From an uncultured Actinomycetes bacterium (GTDB lineage Bacteria; Actinomycetota; Actinomycetes; Nanopelagicales; Nanopelagicaceae), in contig CAIZGZ010000019.1 in assembly GCA_903932695.1 (NCBI GenBank), forward strand, positions 1 through 20,404: DNA of 20,404 nucleotides. The letters run 5' to 3'. The position numbers and the translations under genes were made by a program. This document shows positions 6,933 to 13,595 of the stretch, piece by piece. Position 1 is the first letter of the stretch; each line of letters begins with the position of its first letter. The notes under the pieces are model-generated. The model saw only the letters and a list, made by a program, of their open reading frames with translations, searched no databases and was not told the DNA's origin.

Positions 6933-7277
6933 TTACGAAGCGGTATCGAAATCCGCACGTTGGTGGAGCGGAATGACATCTGCTTGTAGACCACGTTGAC
7001 GTTGGGAACGCTCGATGATCGCGATGCGATCATCTTCAGAGAGACCACCCCAGATGCCATATGGCTCTTGAACGGCGAGCGCATGCTTGCGGCAGGCTTC
7101 GATGACGGGGCAGGTTGCGCAGATCGCTTTGGCATTCTTCTCGCGGTTGGCGCGCTTTGGTCCGCGTTCACCATCGGGATGAAAGAAGAGCTCTGTCGGT
7201 AGATCGCGACAGACTCCTTGCTCTTGCCACTCCCATTCAGAGAGAACGGGTTTTGGTAGACGTGAAATCTCAGCCAT
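6933..7277 (-). CDS. WhiB-family iron-sulfur transcriptional regulator (WhiB3/WhiD-like)
   Basis: This small (114 aa) actinobacterial regulator carries a redox/NO-sensitive 4Fe-4S cluster. The four cluster cysteines are C23, C53, C56 and C62 (C-x29-C-x2-C-x5-C). They are followed by the family turn G-I-W-G-G at 74-78 and an arginine-rich C-terminal region. F-F-H-P-D-G-E-R-G after the first Cys and location beside groEL resemble WhiB3 of mycobacteria and WhiD of Streptomyces. Those proteins bind the primary sigma factor and affect redox or developmental genes. The ATG has a good Shine-Dalgarno sequence (AGAGGAGA on the - strand, 7283-7290). An overlapping frame extends this region further, but only this frame shows the WhiB motifs. 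The exact WhiB subclass is inferred from similarity and synteny. Confidence 0.95.
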   Translation of the reverse strand: MAEISRLPKPVLSEWEWQEQGVCRDLPTELFFHPDGERGPKRANREKNAKAICATCPVIEACRKHALAVQEPYGIWGGLSEDDRIAIIERSQRQRGLQADVIPLHQRADFDTAS

Positions 7278-7303
7278 GAAAATCTCCTCTTCTCAAACGG
7301 GTA

Positions 7304-7332
7304 CTGACGGTTCAATAGCCAGACTCTACAAT
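7304..7332 (+). promoter_or_regulatory. Probable promoter of the MerR/cobalamin-domain regulator gene
   Basis: CTGACG (7304-7309) and TACAAT (7327-7332) are separated by 17 nt and match the sigma-70-type consensus well. The two bases at 7327-7328 are shared with the opposing whiB -10 element, so the two promoters overlap face to face. Confidence 0.5.
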
Positions 7333-7351
7333 CGTTTCATAAGTTGTTCAA
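7323..7351 (-). promoter_or_regulatory. Probable whiB promoter
   Basis: On the - strand TTGAAC (7346-7351) and TAGAGT (7323-7328) are spaced by 17 nt. Transcription would start about 40 nt before the whiB ATG, leaving room for the AGAGGAGA Shine-Dalgarno. Each hexamer matches the sigma-70-type consensus at four of six positions. Confidence 0.45.
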
Positions 7352-7353
7352 GC

Positions 7354-7384
7354 CCCCACCCCTTCAAGTGGCGGGATTGTGGGG
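7354..7384 (+). other. GC-rich hairpin in the leader of the MerR-type regulator gene
   Basis: CCCCAC plus CCC (7354-7362) can pair with GGG (7373-7375) and GTGGGG (7379-7384), leaving a 3-nt bulge and a 10-nt loop. It lies just upstream of the Shine-Dalgarno AGGAG (7390-7394). It could be an operator or an RNA structure affecting translation; no function is shown. Confidence 0.35.
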
Positions 7385-7403
7385 AGTGCAGGAGCATAGG
7401 AAC

Positions 7404-8360
7404 ATGAGTGAGCAGCCCCACACCCCCAGCACAGGGGTGATCGAGCCTGAAACCGGGCTCACCGTCGCTGCCGTCGCACGCCGACTAGGCGTGGCTCCTG
7501 CGACCTTGCGCACCTGGGACCGCCGCTATGGAATCGGAGCGAGTGAGCACCAGGAGGGCTCGCATCGTCGCTATAGCCAGGCTGACCTCGCCAGACTCAC
7601 GTTGATGCGCCAATTGATCATCTCCGGCCAGAGCCCAGCAGATGCCGCAAAGGCTGCCGCTGCCCTGGAGCCCGATCAGATTCCGCTCGAGCCACGGTCG
7701 CATCAGGCCGCCGCCATCAGCCAAGCCGACTCTGCGACCTGTGTAGAGCAGCTCAAGCGAGCCAGCCGGGCGATGGATCGGGTCAGCGTCGAAACGATCT
7801 TGCGAGAGGCGCTCAGAACCCGAGGTACGAGCAACTCTTGGAGCGAAGTGATCGTTCCACTTCTCAAGGCGGTAGGTGATGAGTGGGCCCTGTCCGGTGA
7901 TGGAATCGAGATCGAGCATATGCTCAGCGATCTCATCGCCAGGGTGCTCAACGATGCGGCCGGTGCCGCCCCAGCTCGAGTGATGGGAAAGCCGGCGATC
8001 AATGCCACACCAGTCCTCTTGGCCTGTGTTGGTGAAGAGATTCATTCCCTCGCTCTTAACGCCTTGGCTGCCTGCTTGGCAGAAGATGGAATCGCCTTCC
8101 AGTTCTTGGGGGCGCGAACACCGCAAGCCGCAATCAACGAGACGGTACGCAAGAGCGTTCCTCCTGCCATCTTTCTCTGGGCCCAGCTCGCGAGCAATGC
8201 TGATCTAGCGATCATCGATGCGCTCCCAGCTATGCGTCCCGCTCCTCGGGTAATTCTCGGCGGCCCGGGTTGGCCGGAGTGCGAGGGTTCACGCGCATAT
8301 CGTGTGCATGACCTCGATAGCGCTCGCGCTGAGATCACCAGAGCTCTCGGTATTTTCTAG
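7404..8360 (+). CDS. MerR-family regulator with cobalamin-binding-type domains (CarH/LitR-like)
   Basis: The 318-residue protein has a MerR-type winged HTH at residues 19 to about 85 (L-T-V-A-A-V-A-R-R-L-G-V ... R-T-W-D-R-R-Y-G). A helical cap-like region follows at about 110-185, then a Rossmann-like B12-binding domain at about 200-315. The cap contains W161-x9-E171-H172. That is exactly the W-x9-E-H motif of CarH photoreceptors, which hold adenosylcobalamin in the dark, repress carotenoid genes, and release DNA in light. The lower-ligand motif E-x-H-x-x-G appears as E212-I-H214-S-L-A217: the histidine is kept but Gly is replaced by Ala. The residue after Trp, a His in Thermus CarH, is Ala here. 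I chose ATG 7404 with Shine-Dalgarno AGGAG 9 nt upstream, because an upstream TTG at 7344 would add 20 unlike residues. It is divergent from whiB and upstream of guaB. B12 binding and light response are inferred. Confidence 0.85.
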   Translation: MSEQPHTPSTGVIEPETGLTVAAVARRLGVAPATLRTWDRRYGIGASEHQEGSHRRYSQADLARLTLMRQLIISGQSPADAAKAAAALEPDQIPLEPRSHQAAAISQADSATCVEQLKRASRAMDRVSVETILREALRTRGTSNSWSEVIVPLLKAVGDEWALSGDGIEIEHMLSDLIARVLNDAAGAAPARVMGKPAINATPVLLACVGEEIHSLALNALAACLAEDGIAFQFLGARTPQAAINETVRKSVPPAIFLWAQLASNADLAIIDALPAMRPAPRVILGGPGWPECEGSRAYRVHDLDSARAEITRALGIF

Positions 8361-8364
8361 CCAC

Positions 8365-8370
8365 TAGACT
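8365..8370 (+). promoter_or_regulatory. -10 element of a leaderless guaB promoter
   Basis: TAGACT is followed by exactly 6 nt and then the guaB ATG. No Shine-Dalgarno sequence is present in the 16-bp gap after the preceding stop codon. This geometry places the transcription start on the A of the ATG. No clear -35 element was found. Confidence 0.5.
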
Positions 8371-8376
8371 TTCCCA

Positions 8377-9495
8377 ATGATCGATAACGCCCGGGAAAAA
8401 GTCCTCATGACGGGTCTTACCTATGACGACGTCCTCCTCCTTCCGGATGCATCAGATGTGGTCCCCAGTGAAGTCAATACGCAGACGCGCCTGACTCGCA
8501 ATATCTCACTCTCGATTCCCATCGCGTCATCTGCGATGGATACCGTGACCGAGTCGGAGATGGCGATCGCGATGGCGAAGGCCGGCGGAATTGGAATTTT
8601 GCACCGCAATCTCTCGGTCGAAGATCAAGTCAAGCATGTCAAGCTTGCCAAAGCACAAGGTTTAGTTGGCGCAGCTGTCGGTGTTGGTGATGATGGATAT
8701 GCACGTGCTGTTGCACTCATCGAAGCTGGCGTCGATGTCGTGGTTGTCGATACCGCACACGGCCACCATCGTGGCGTGCTCGATGCGGTTGCCCGCATCA
8801 AAAAAGAGTTTCCTCAGATTGAGATCATTGGTGGCAACGTTGCAACTCGTGCCGGCGCACAAGCGCTGATCAACGCCGGTGTTGATGCTGTCAAGGTTGG
8901 AGTAGGTCCAGGTTCGATCTGCACTACGCGCGTCGTTGCAGGCGTAGGTGTCCCGCAAGTCACTGCAATTATGGAAGCTCATAAGGCCTGCTTTACGGCA
9001 GATATCCCACTCATCGCAGATGGTGGACTCCAGTACTCAGGTGATATTGCTAAGGCAATTGTCGCCGGTGCAGATACCGTAATGCTCGGTTCGCTTTTGG
9101 CTGGATGCGCAGAGTCACCAGCAGATCTGATTGAGATCAACGGCAAGAAATTTAAGGGCTATCGTGGCATGGGTTCACTGGGTGCGATGCAATCGCGCGG
9201 AGAACAGAAGTCATATTCCAAAGACCGGTATATGCAAGATGATGTCCTTGCCGAAGATAAGTTAGTACCAGAAGGTATCGAAGGCAAGGTTGCCTATAGC
9301 GGACCGGTTGCAACCGTACTTCATCAACTCGTTGGTGGACTTCGCTCCGGAATGGGTTATGCCGGCGCAGCAACAATTGCGGATCTGCAGAGTCGCGGAC
9401 AATTAATTCAAATTACAGCAGCTGGACTTCACGAAAGCCATCCACACGACATTCTCGATGTTGCAGAAGCGCCAAATTATCGCGGCGGAAAGTAG
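8377..9495 (+). CDS. guaB: IMP dehydrogenase lacking the CBS (Bateman) domains
   Basis: IMP dehydrogenase oxidises IMP to XMP with NAD, the committed step of guanine nucleotide synthesis. The frame has 372 residues against the usual 480-500. The N-terminal barrel part (L-T-Y-D-D-V-L-L-L-P; A-S-S-A-M-D-T-V) runs to V88 and then continues directly at about residue 95 with L-V-G-A-A-V-G-V. In typical GuaB about 120 residues forming two CBS domains lie between these points. The active site is intact: G-P-G-S-I-C-T-T-R with catalytic Cys182, the G-Y-R-G-M-G-S-L segment, and the flap dyad R-Y in K-D-R-Y-M-Q. It should therefore be an active enzyme without the CBS-mediated purine nucleotide control. 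The sequence crosses the deletion point without a frameshift. It is followed after 8 bp by guaB3 and then guaA. Confidence 0.95.
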   Translation: MIDNAREKVLMTGLTYDDVLLLPDASDVVPSEVNTQTRLTRNISLSIPIASSAMDTVTESEMAIAMAKAGGIGILHRNLSVEDQVKHVKLAKAQGLVGAAVGVGDDGYARAVALIEAGVDVVVVDTAHGHHRGVLDAVARIKKEFPQIEIIGGNVATRAGAQALINAGVDAVKVGVGPGSICTTRVVAGVGVPQVTAIMEAHKACFTADIPLIADGGLQYSGDIAKAIVAGADTVMLGSLLAGCAESPADLIEINGKKFKGYRGMGSLGAMQSRGEQKSYSKDRYMQDDVLAEDKLVPEGIEGKVAYSGPVATVLHQLVGGLRSGMGYAGAATIADLQSRGQLIQITAAGLHESHPHDILDVAEAPNYRGGK

Positions 9496-9503
9496 GTAGG
9501 ACG

Positions 9504-10610
9504 ATGAACGAGATCGAAATCGGCCCAGGAAAGCGTGCTCGCACCGCGTACTCATTTGATGACATCGCTATCGTGCCAAGTCGTCGTACTCGCGACCCAG
9601 AAGAAGTATCGATCCAATGGCAGATCGATGCCTACAAATTTGATTTGCCCATGCTCGCGGCTCCAATGGATTCGGTTGTCTCACCGGAGACCGCAATTAC
9701 CATCGGAAAGCTCGGCGGCGTAGGAGTTCTTGATTTAGAGGGTCTCTGGACCAGGCACGAAGATCCACGGATCCAACTCGGTGAGATCGCATCACTCCCA
9801 CAAGAGCAAGCGATCCGTCGCATGCAAGAACTGTATGCAGCGCCCATTCAAGAGTCGCTGATTAAAGAGCGCATCGCTGAGATTCGCGCATCGGGCGTCA
9901 CTGTTGCTGCAGCACTTTCACCTCAGCGCACCGCCGAGCTTCATAAGACGGTTATTGCTGCGGGAGTAGATCTCTTCGTTATCCGCGGAACTACGGTCAG
10001 CGCCGAACACGTCTCCGCTAAGACTGAGCCGCTTAATCTGAAGAAATTTATCTATGAACTCGATGTACCCGTCATCGTAGGTGGCTGTGCTACTGCAACA
10101 GGTGCGCTCCACTTAATGCGTGCTGGCGCGGCAGGTGTACTTGTTGGATTTGGTGGCGGAGCTGCGCACACCACACGTACCGTTCTCGGCATCGCGGTTC
10201 CGATGGCATCTGCGGTCTCTGAAGTTGCATCTGCTCGTCGTGATTACATGGATGAATCTGGCGGCCGTTATGTGCATGTGATTGCCGACGGCTCAGTCGG
10301 ACACAGTGGTGATATCGCTAAGGCGATCGCCTGCGGTGCAGATGCGGTCATGATGGGTTCACCATTAGCTCGTGCAACCGAAGCACCTGGAAAGGGTTGG
10401 CACTGGGGAAGTGAAGCGCATCATCCAGAGCTGCCTCGCGGAAATCGTGTCCATGTAGGCACCGTCGGAAATCTGCAAGAGATCCTTACCGGCCCGTCCC
10501 ACACCGCGGATGGATCGATGAATCTCTTTGGTGCGCTACGTCGCGCTATGGCTACCTCTGGTTATGAGAATCTCAAGGAATTCCAACGCGTTGAGATCGT
10601 CGTTCAATAA
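9504..10610 (+). CDS. guaB3: GuaB3-family IMP dehydrogenase-related protein
   Basis: This 368-residue TIM-barrel paralogue of IMP dehydrogenase is the standard neighbour of guaB in actinobacteria. The start Y-S-F-D-D-I-A-I-V-P-S-R-R-T-R and the region M-L-A-A-P-M-D-S-V correspond to the IMPDH barrel. H-V-I-A-D-G-S-V-G-H-S-G-D-I-A-K-A-I-A-C-G-A-D-A-V-M-M-G covers the phosphate-binding side. At the place of the catalytic loop G-P-G-S-I-C-T-T-R it reads G-G-G-A-A-H222-T-T-R, so the catalytic cysteine is replaced by His. Classical IMPDH chemistry through a Cys adduct is therefore unlikely. There are no CBS domains, as is usual in this family. A Shine-Dalgarno GTAGGA precedes the ATG, and the stop overlaps the guaA start (TAATG). 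Its biochemical role in actinobacteria is unsettled; a regulatory or related nucleotide role is possible. Confidence 0.9.
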   Translation: MNEIEIGPGKRARTAYSFDDIAIVPSRRTRDPEEVSIQWQIDAYKFDLPMLAAPMDSVVSPETAITIGKLGGVGVLDLEGLWTRHEDPRIQLGEIASLPQEQAIRRMQELYAAPIQESLIKERIAEIRASGVTVAAALSPQRTAELHKTVIAAGVDLFVIRGTTVSAEHVSAKTEPLNLKKFIYELDVPVIVGGCATATGALHLMRAGAAGVLVGFGGGAAHTTRTVLGIAVPMASAVSEVASARRDYMDESGGRYVHVIADGSVGHSGDIAKAIACGADAVMMGSPLARATEAPGKGWHWGSEAHHPELPRGNRVHVGTVGNLQEILTGPSHTADGSMNLFGALRRAMATSGYENLKEFQRVEIVVQ

Positions 10611-12154
10611 TGAGTGATCTCGTACTCGTTGTAGATTTTGGTGCGCAGTATGCGCAACTCATTGCTCGCCGGGTCCGCCAGGCGAATGTTTACTCTGAAA
10701 TCGTTCCATCATCAATGCCAGTTGCCGAGATGATCGCCAAGAATCCGAAGGCGATTATCTTGTCTGGCGGTCCATCGAGTGTGTACGAGCCAGGCGCGCC
10801 AACACTGGATCCTGCACTCTTTGACCACAAGATCCCGACCTTTGGTATCTGTTATGGATTTCAAGCGATGGCGGCGGCGCTCGGCGGAGTTGTCAGCCAG
10901 ACCGGCAAGTCAGAGTTTGGTCGAACCACTGCAACACAGAGCAGTACTTCCCGTCTTCTCGATGGTTTAGAGAGCGAGTTTCGGGTCTGGATGAGCCACG
11001 GCGACTCAGTCACCCAAGTGCCATCCGGATTTACATCAATAGCGCAGACCGAAGATACTCCGATTGTTGCCTTTGAGAACGCGGATGCAACTCTGGCAGG
11101 CGTGCAGTGGCACCCGGAAGTATTGCACTCTGAAAATGGCCAAGAGATCTTGCGTCGCTGGTTGGTAGATATCGTCGGTTGCACACCAACGTGGACCAGC
11201 GAGAATATTGTCGCCACCGAAGTTGCAAAGATTCGTGCACTGGTCGGGGATAAGCGTGTGATCTGTGGTTTATCAGGTGGAGTGGACTCTGCGGTTGCCG
11301 CAGCTATCGTGCAGAAGGCGATCGGCCCCCAACTTACCTGCGTATTCGTTGACCACGGCCTGCTCCGCGAGGGCGAAGCGCTCCAAGTCGAGAAAGATTA
11401 TGTAGCGGCAACAGGCGTTGAGTTGATGGTTGTCGATGTACGTGAAAAGTTTCTCACTGCGCTCAAAGATGTCACCGATCCGGAGACCAAGCGCAAAATC
11501 ATCGGCACCGAATTTATCCGTACCTTTGAAGAGGCTGCTCGTGAGATCTCATCAACCGGTACCGTTGATTTCTTGGTTCAGGGCACGCTCTACCCGGATG
11601 TCGTGGAATCTGGCGGCGGTACAGGAACTGCAAATATTAAATCTCACCACAATGTCGGGGGACTCCCAGACGATCTTCAATTTACTTTGATCGAACCGCT
11701 TCGCACACTCTTTAAAGATGAGGTGCGCGAGGTTGGCCTCGAACTTGGGTTGCCAGGCGAGATCGTGTGGCGCCAACCATTCCCAGGCCCTGGCTTAGCG
11801 ATTCGCATCATCGGCGCGGTTACTGAGAATCGACTTAGTATTTTGAGAAAAGCCGATTTGATCGCTCGCGAAGAATTAAAATTAGCGGGTCTAGATCGTG
11901 AGATCTGGCAATGCCCGGTTGTTCTTCTCGCAGATGTACGAAGCGTAGGAGTACAAGGAGATGGTCGTACCTACGGTCATCCGATTGTTCTACGCCCAGT
12001 ATCAAGCGAAGATGCTATGACCGCAGATTGGAGTCGTCTCCCATACGATGTGTTGGAGAAGATCTCCACCCGAATTACCAATGAAGTTCGCGAAGTAAAC
12101 CGCGTGACGCTCGATATTACGAGCAAGCCACCCGGAACTATTGAGTGGGAGTAA
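10610..12154 (+). CDS. guaA: GMP synthase (glutamine-hydrolysing)
   Basis: GuaA converts XMP to GMP with ATP and glutamine. The 514 residues contain the class I glutamine amidotransferase domain first (about 1-195), with triad Cys81 in G-I-C-Y-G-F-Q and His168 and Glu170 in W-H-P-E-V. The ATP pyrophosphatase domain follows with the P-loop S-G-G-V-D-S at 222-227. The C-terminal dimerisation domain ends in K-P-P-G-T-I-E-W-E, the usual GuaA terminus. All key residues are present and the length is normal. The ATG overlaps the guaB3 stop, so guaB, guaB3 and guaA act as one operon that makes GMP from IMP. Confidence 0.98.
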   Translation: MSDLVLVVDFGAQYAQLIARRVRQANVYSEIVPSSMPVAEMIAKNPKAIILSGGPSSVYEPGAPTLDPALFDHKIPTFGICYGFQAMAAALGGVVSQTGKSEFGRTTATQSSTSRLLDGLESEFRVWMSHGDSVTQVPSGFTSIAQTEDTPIVAFENADATLAGVQWHPEVLHSENGQEILRRWLVDIVGCTPTWTSENIVATEVAKIRALVGDKRVICGLSGGVDSAVAAAIVQKAIGPQLTCVFVDHGLLREGEALQVEKDYVAATGVELMVVDVREKFLTALKDVTDPETKRKIIGTEFIRTFEEAAREISSTGTVDFLVQGTLYPDVVESGGGTGTANIKSHHNVGGLPDDLQFTLIEPLRTLFKDEVREVGLELGLPGEIVWRQPFPGPGLAIRIIGAVTENRLSILRKADLIAREELKLAGLDREIWQCPVVLLADVRSVGVQGDGRTYGHPIVLRPVSSEDAMTADWSRLPYDVLEKISTRITNEVREVNRVTLDITSKPPGTIEWE

Positions 12155-12156
12155 GA

Positions 12157-12834
12157 ATGAAGAGCATGCCGAGAGTTTTTGGTTCTGGAATTTTAGCCGC
12201 CGTTGTCGGCGCACTCACTCTCATTACTTCGCCTGCGCACGCATCGACCCTGACAAATTCCGCAAGCCCTTCCAAACTCTCGTGCGCCACAACGAAATCG
12301 ACAGCCCATGCACCAAAATCGCTCGCGATTCCTACCGTGAAGCAGAGTTATACAAATAAAACCTTCACCATTGTCACCAATTGCGGAACCATCGTTATTG
12401 CGGCGGATGGCAAAGATGCGCCAGTCACTGTTCAAGTCTTGCAATACCTAGCCACATCGGGTTTTTACGATCACTCGCTCTGCCATCGCCTCACCACCTC
12501 GGGCCTCTATGTTTTGCAGTGTGGCGACCCAACCGCGAGTGGTTCGGGTGGACCAGCGTTCTCGTACGGCAATGAGAATCTGCCAGCTGCAACCATGAAT
12601 AACTATCCGGCTGGAACGGTCGCGATGGCTAATAGCGGAGGCAGCGCCTCAAACGGCAGTCAATTCTTCCTGGTCTATCAAAACACCACTTTGGGCGCTA
12701 GCTATACGCGTTGGGGAACAATCACTAAAGGTCTCAACATCGTACAAGCTATTGCGGCGCAAGGCGTAGTTGGCGGCGGAAGCGATGGCACTCCCGTGCA
12801 GAAGATTGCGATTGAAAGTATCTCGGTCAAATAA
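12157..12834 (+). CDS. Exported cyclophilin-type peptidyl-prolyl isomerase (PpiB-like)
   Basis: The product of 225 residues starts M-K-S-M-P-R followed by a hydrophobic stretch and A-H-A, a plausible Sec signal peptide with cleavage near residue 30. Next is a short Ser/Thr-rich linker, then a cyclophilin domain from about residue 65. It contains C-H-R-L-T-T-S-G-L-Y-V-L-Q-C-G-D-P, holding the catalytic Arg and the two cysteines seen in actinobacterial PpiB proteins. N-G-S-Q-F-F-L-V-Y follows near the end, and a G-T-V-A-M-A-N type segment lies between. It probably assists folding of exported proteins. I chose ATG 12157, with GGGAG 5 nt upstream, over a GTG at 12145 that lies within the end of guaA. 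The start lies 2 bp after the guaA stop, so it appears to be cotranscribed with guanine genes although the functions are unrelated. Confidence 0.93.
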   Translation: MKSMPRVFGSGILAAVVGALTLITSPAHASTLTNSASPSKLSCATTKSTAHAPKSLAIPTVKQSYTNKTFTIVTNCGTIVIAADGKDAPVTVQVLQYLATSGFYDHSLCHRLTTSGLYVLQCGDPTASGSGGPAFSYGNENLPAATMNNYPAGTVAMANSGGSASNGSQFFLVYQNTTLGASYTRWGTITKGLNIVQAIAAQGVVGGGSDGTPVQKIAIESISVK

Positions 12835-12836
12835 AA

Positions 12837-13562
12837 CTAGCCGACTTTTACAATCTTAAAACTTTCAGCCAATCGACCTTCAGGTAGTCCCGCAGCCTCA
12901 CCATTACGTAAGCCCCATTCGCGAATACGCTCATCGAGCTCTTCGTTATGCGCTGTCTGGCTGATGTGAGATTTAATCGCAGCGAGCTTTAACTCAATCG
13001 TTTCGGTGATATCGACGTGATGATCAGTACTTCCACTCATCATGACCCAGGCCTCTTTAATCTCCCATGGTTCGAGTTTTTCATCCTGGAGCAGATCTTC
13101 AAAGGCGAATCGATTGCCCGAATCGGGATAGATCGCTTGAATCGCGGCCTCGCCAGCGGCTAAGTGATCGGGATGGCTAGCGCCAAGGCGCTCCCAGTTG
13201 CGTTCAGGGCTCTGGATCAACATTCGTTGTGGGCGAACTGTGCGAATCGCTCTGACAATATCTTTACGTAGCATGATGGTGGGTTCAAGCCAGCCATCGC
13301 GATAGTTCAAGAAATTGATATCTGTCACGCCGAAGATTGCACCGGCAGCGCGTTGCTCTTTCTGGCGAATTGCACGCATCTGCTCGCGCGTGATCGATGG
13401 ATCTACGCCACCTTGATCACCGTTCGTGCAGATGTAATAACTGATGGCGATTCCCTTGGCAGCCCATTGGGCAATCGTGCCGCCAGCTCCAAAATCAAGG
13501 TCATCGGGATGTGCGGTAACGACGAGGATGCGCTCAATTTCACTATCTTCAAGTGGTTCCAT
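12837..13562 (-). CDS. PIG-L/LmbE-family zinc deacetylase
   Basis: The 241-residue protein has the family zinc site A-H-P-D-D (H18, with D21 as ligand) and the second histidine motif H-P-D-H (130-133). A G-A-G-G-T-I segment follows the first motif. The PIG-L family hydrolyses N-acetyl or related amides on sugars. In actinobacteria it includes MshB and Mca of mycothiol metabolism, and many members are uncharacterised. The length is shorter than the roughly 300 aa typical of MshB, so assignment to that enzyme is not supported. The start ATG has no Shine-Dalgarno sequence, but TAAGAT lies 6 nt upstream, consistent with a leaderless mRNA. It is convergent with the cyclophilin gene, with only 2 bp between the stop codons, and divergent from pcrA. 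Confidence 0.9.
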   Translation of the reverse strand: MEPLEDSEIERILVVTAHPDDLDFGAGGTIAQWAAKGIAISYYICTNGDQGGVDPSITREQMRAIRQKEQRAAGAIFGVTDINFLNYRDGWLEPTIMLRKDIVRAIRTVRPQRMLIQSPERNWERLGASHPDHLAAGEAAIQAIYPDSGNRFAFEDLLQDEKLEPWEIKEAWVMMSGSTDHHVDITETIELKLAAIKSHISQTAHNEELDERIREWGLRNGEAAGLPEGRLAESFKIVKVG

Positions 13563-13568
13563 AGGTGG

Positions 13569-13574
13569 ATCTTA
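13569..13574 (-). promoter_or_regulatory. -10 element of a leaderless promoter for the PIG-L deacetylase gene
   Basis: On the - strand TAAGAT is followed by 6 nt and the ATG at 13562. The 33-bp gap to pcrA holds no Shine-Dalgarno sequence for this gene. The -35 region would fall across the start of pcrA, and no good hexamer was seen there. Confidence 0.45.
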
Positions 13575-13583
13575 CCCAGCAGA

Positions 13584-13589
13584 TACACT
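13584..13589 (+). promoter_or_regulatory. -10 element of a leaderless pcrA promoter
   Basis: TACACT is followed by exactly 6 nt and the pcrA ATG, with no Shine-Dalgarno sequence. It is only 9 bp from the opposing -10 element of the PIG-L gene. The -35 region would fall across the start of that gene, without a clear hexamer. Confidence 0.5.
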
Positions 13590-13595
13590 CCCGCC

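Noticed and set aside
7344..7403. A 20-codon upstream extension of the MerR-type regulator from a TTG
   Set aside because: The ATG at 7404 has a Shine-Dalgarno sequence at a suitable distance and the extension lies in the leader with a hairpin.
7485..8126. A 213-codon open frame on the - strand inside the MerR-type regulator gene
   Set aside because: It is an antisense shadow of a gene with clear HTH and cobalamin-domain motifs and has no motif of its own.
12145..12156. GTG start 4 codons upstream for the cyclophilin
   Set aside because: The ATG at 12157 gives a normal signal peptide and has GGGAG in front; the GTG lies within the guaA end.
12835..12836. A terminator between the convergent cyclophilin and PIG-L genes
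   Set aside because: The genes are 2 bp apart and no stable hairpin with a T-run was found at the junction.
13353..13595. An 81-codon upstream extension of the pcrA frame
   Set aside because: It overlaps the PIG-L gene on the opposite strand and lies outside the helicase homology; the Q motif starts just after the ATG at 13596.
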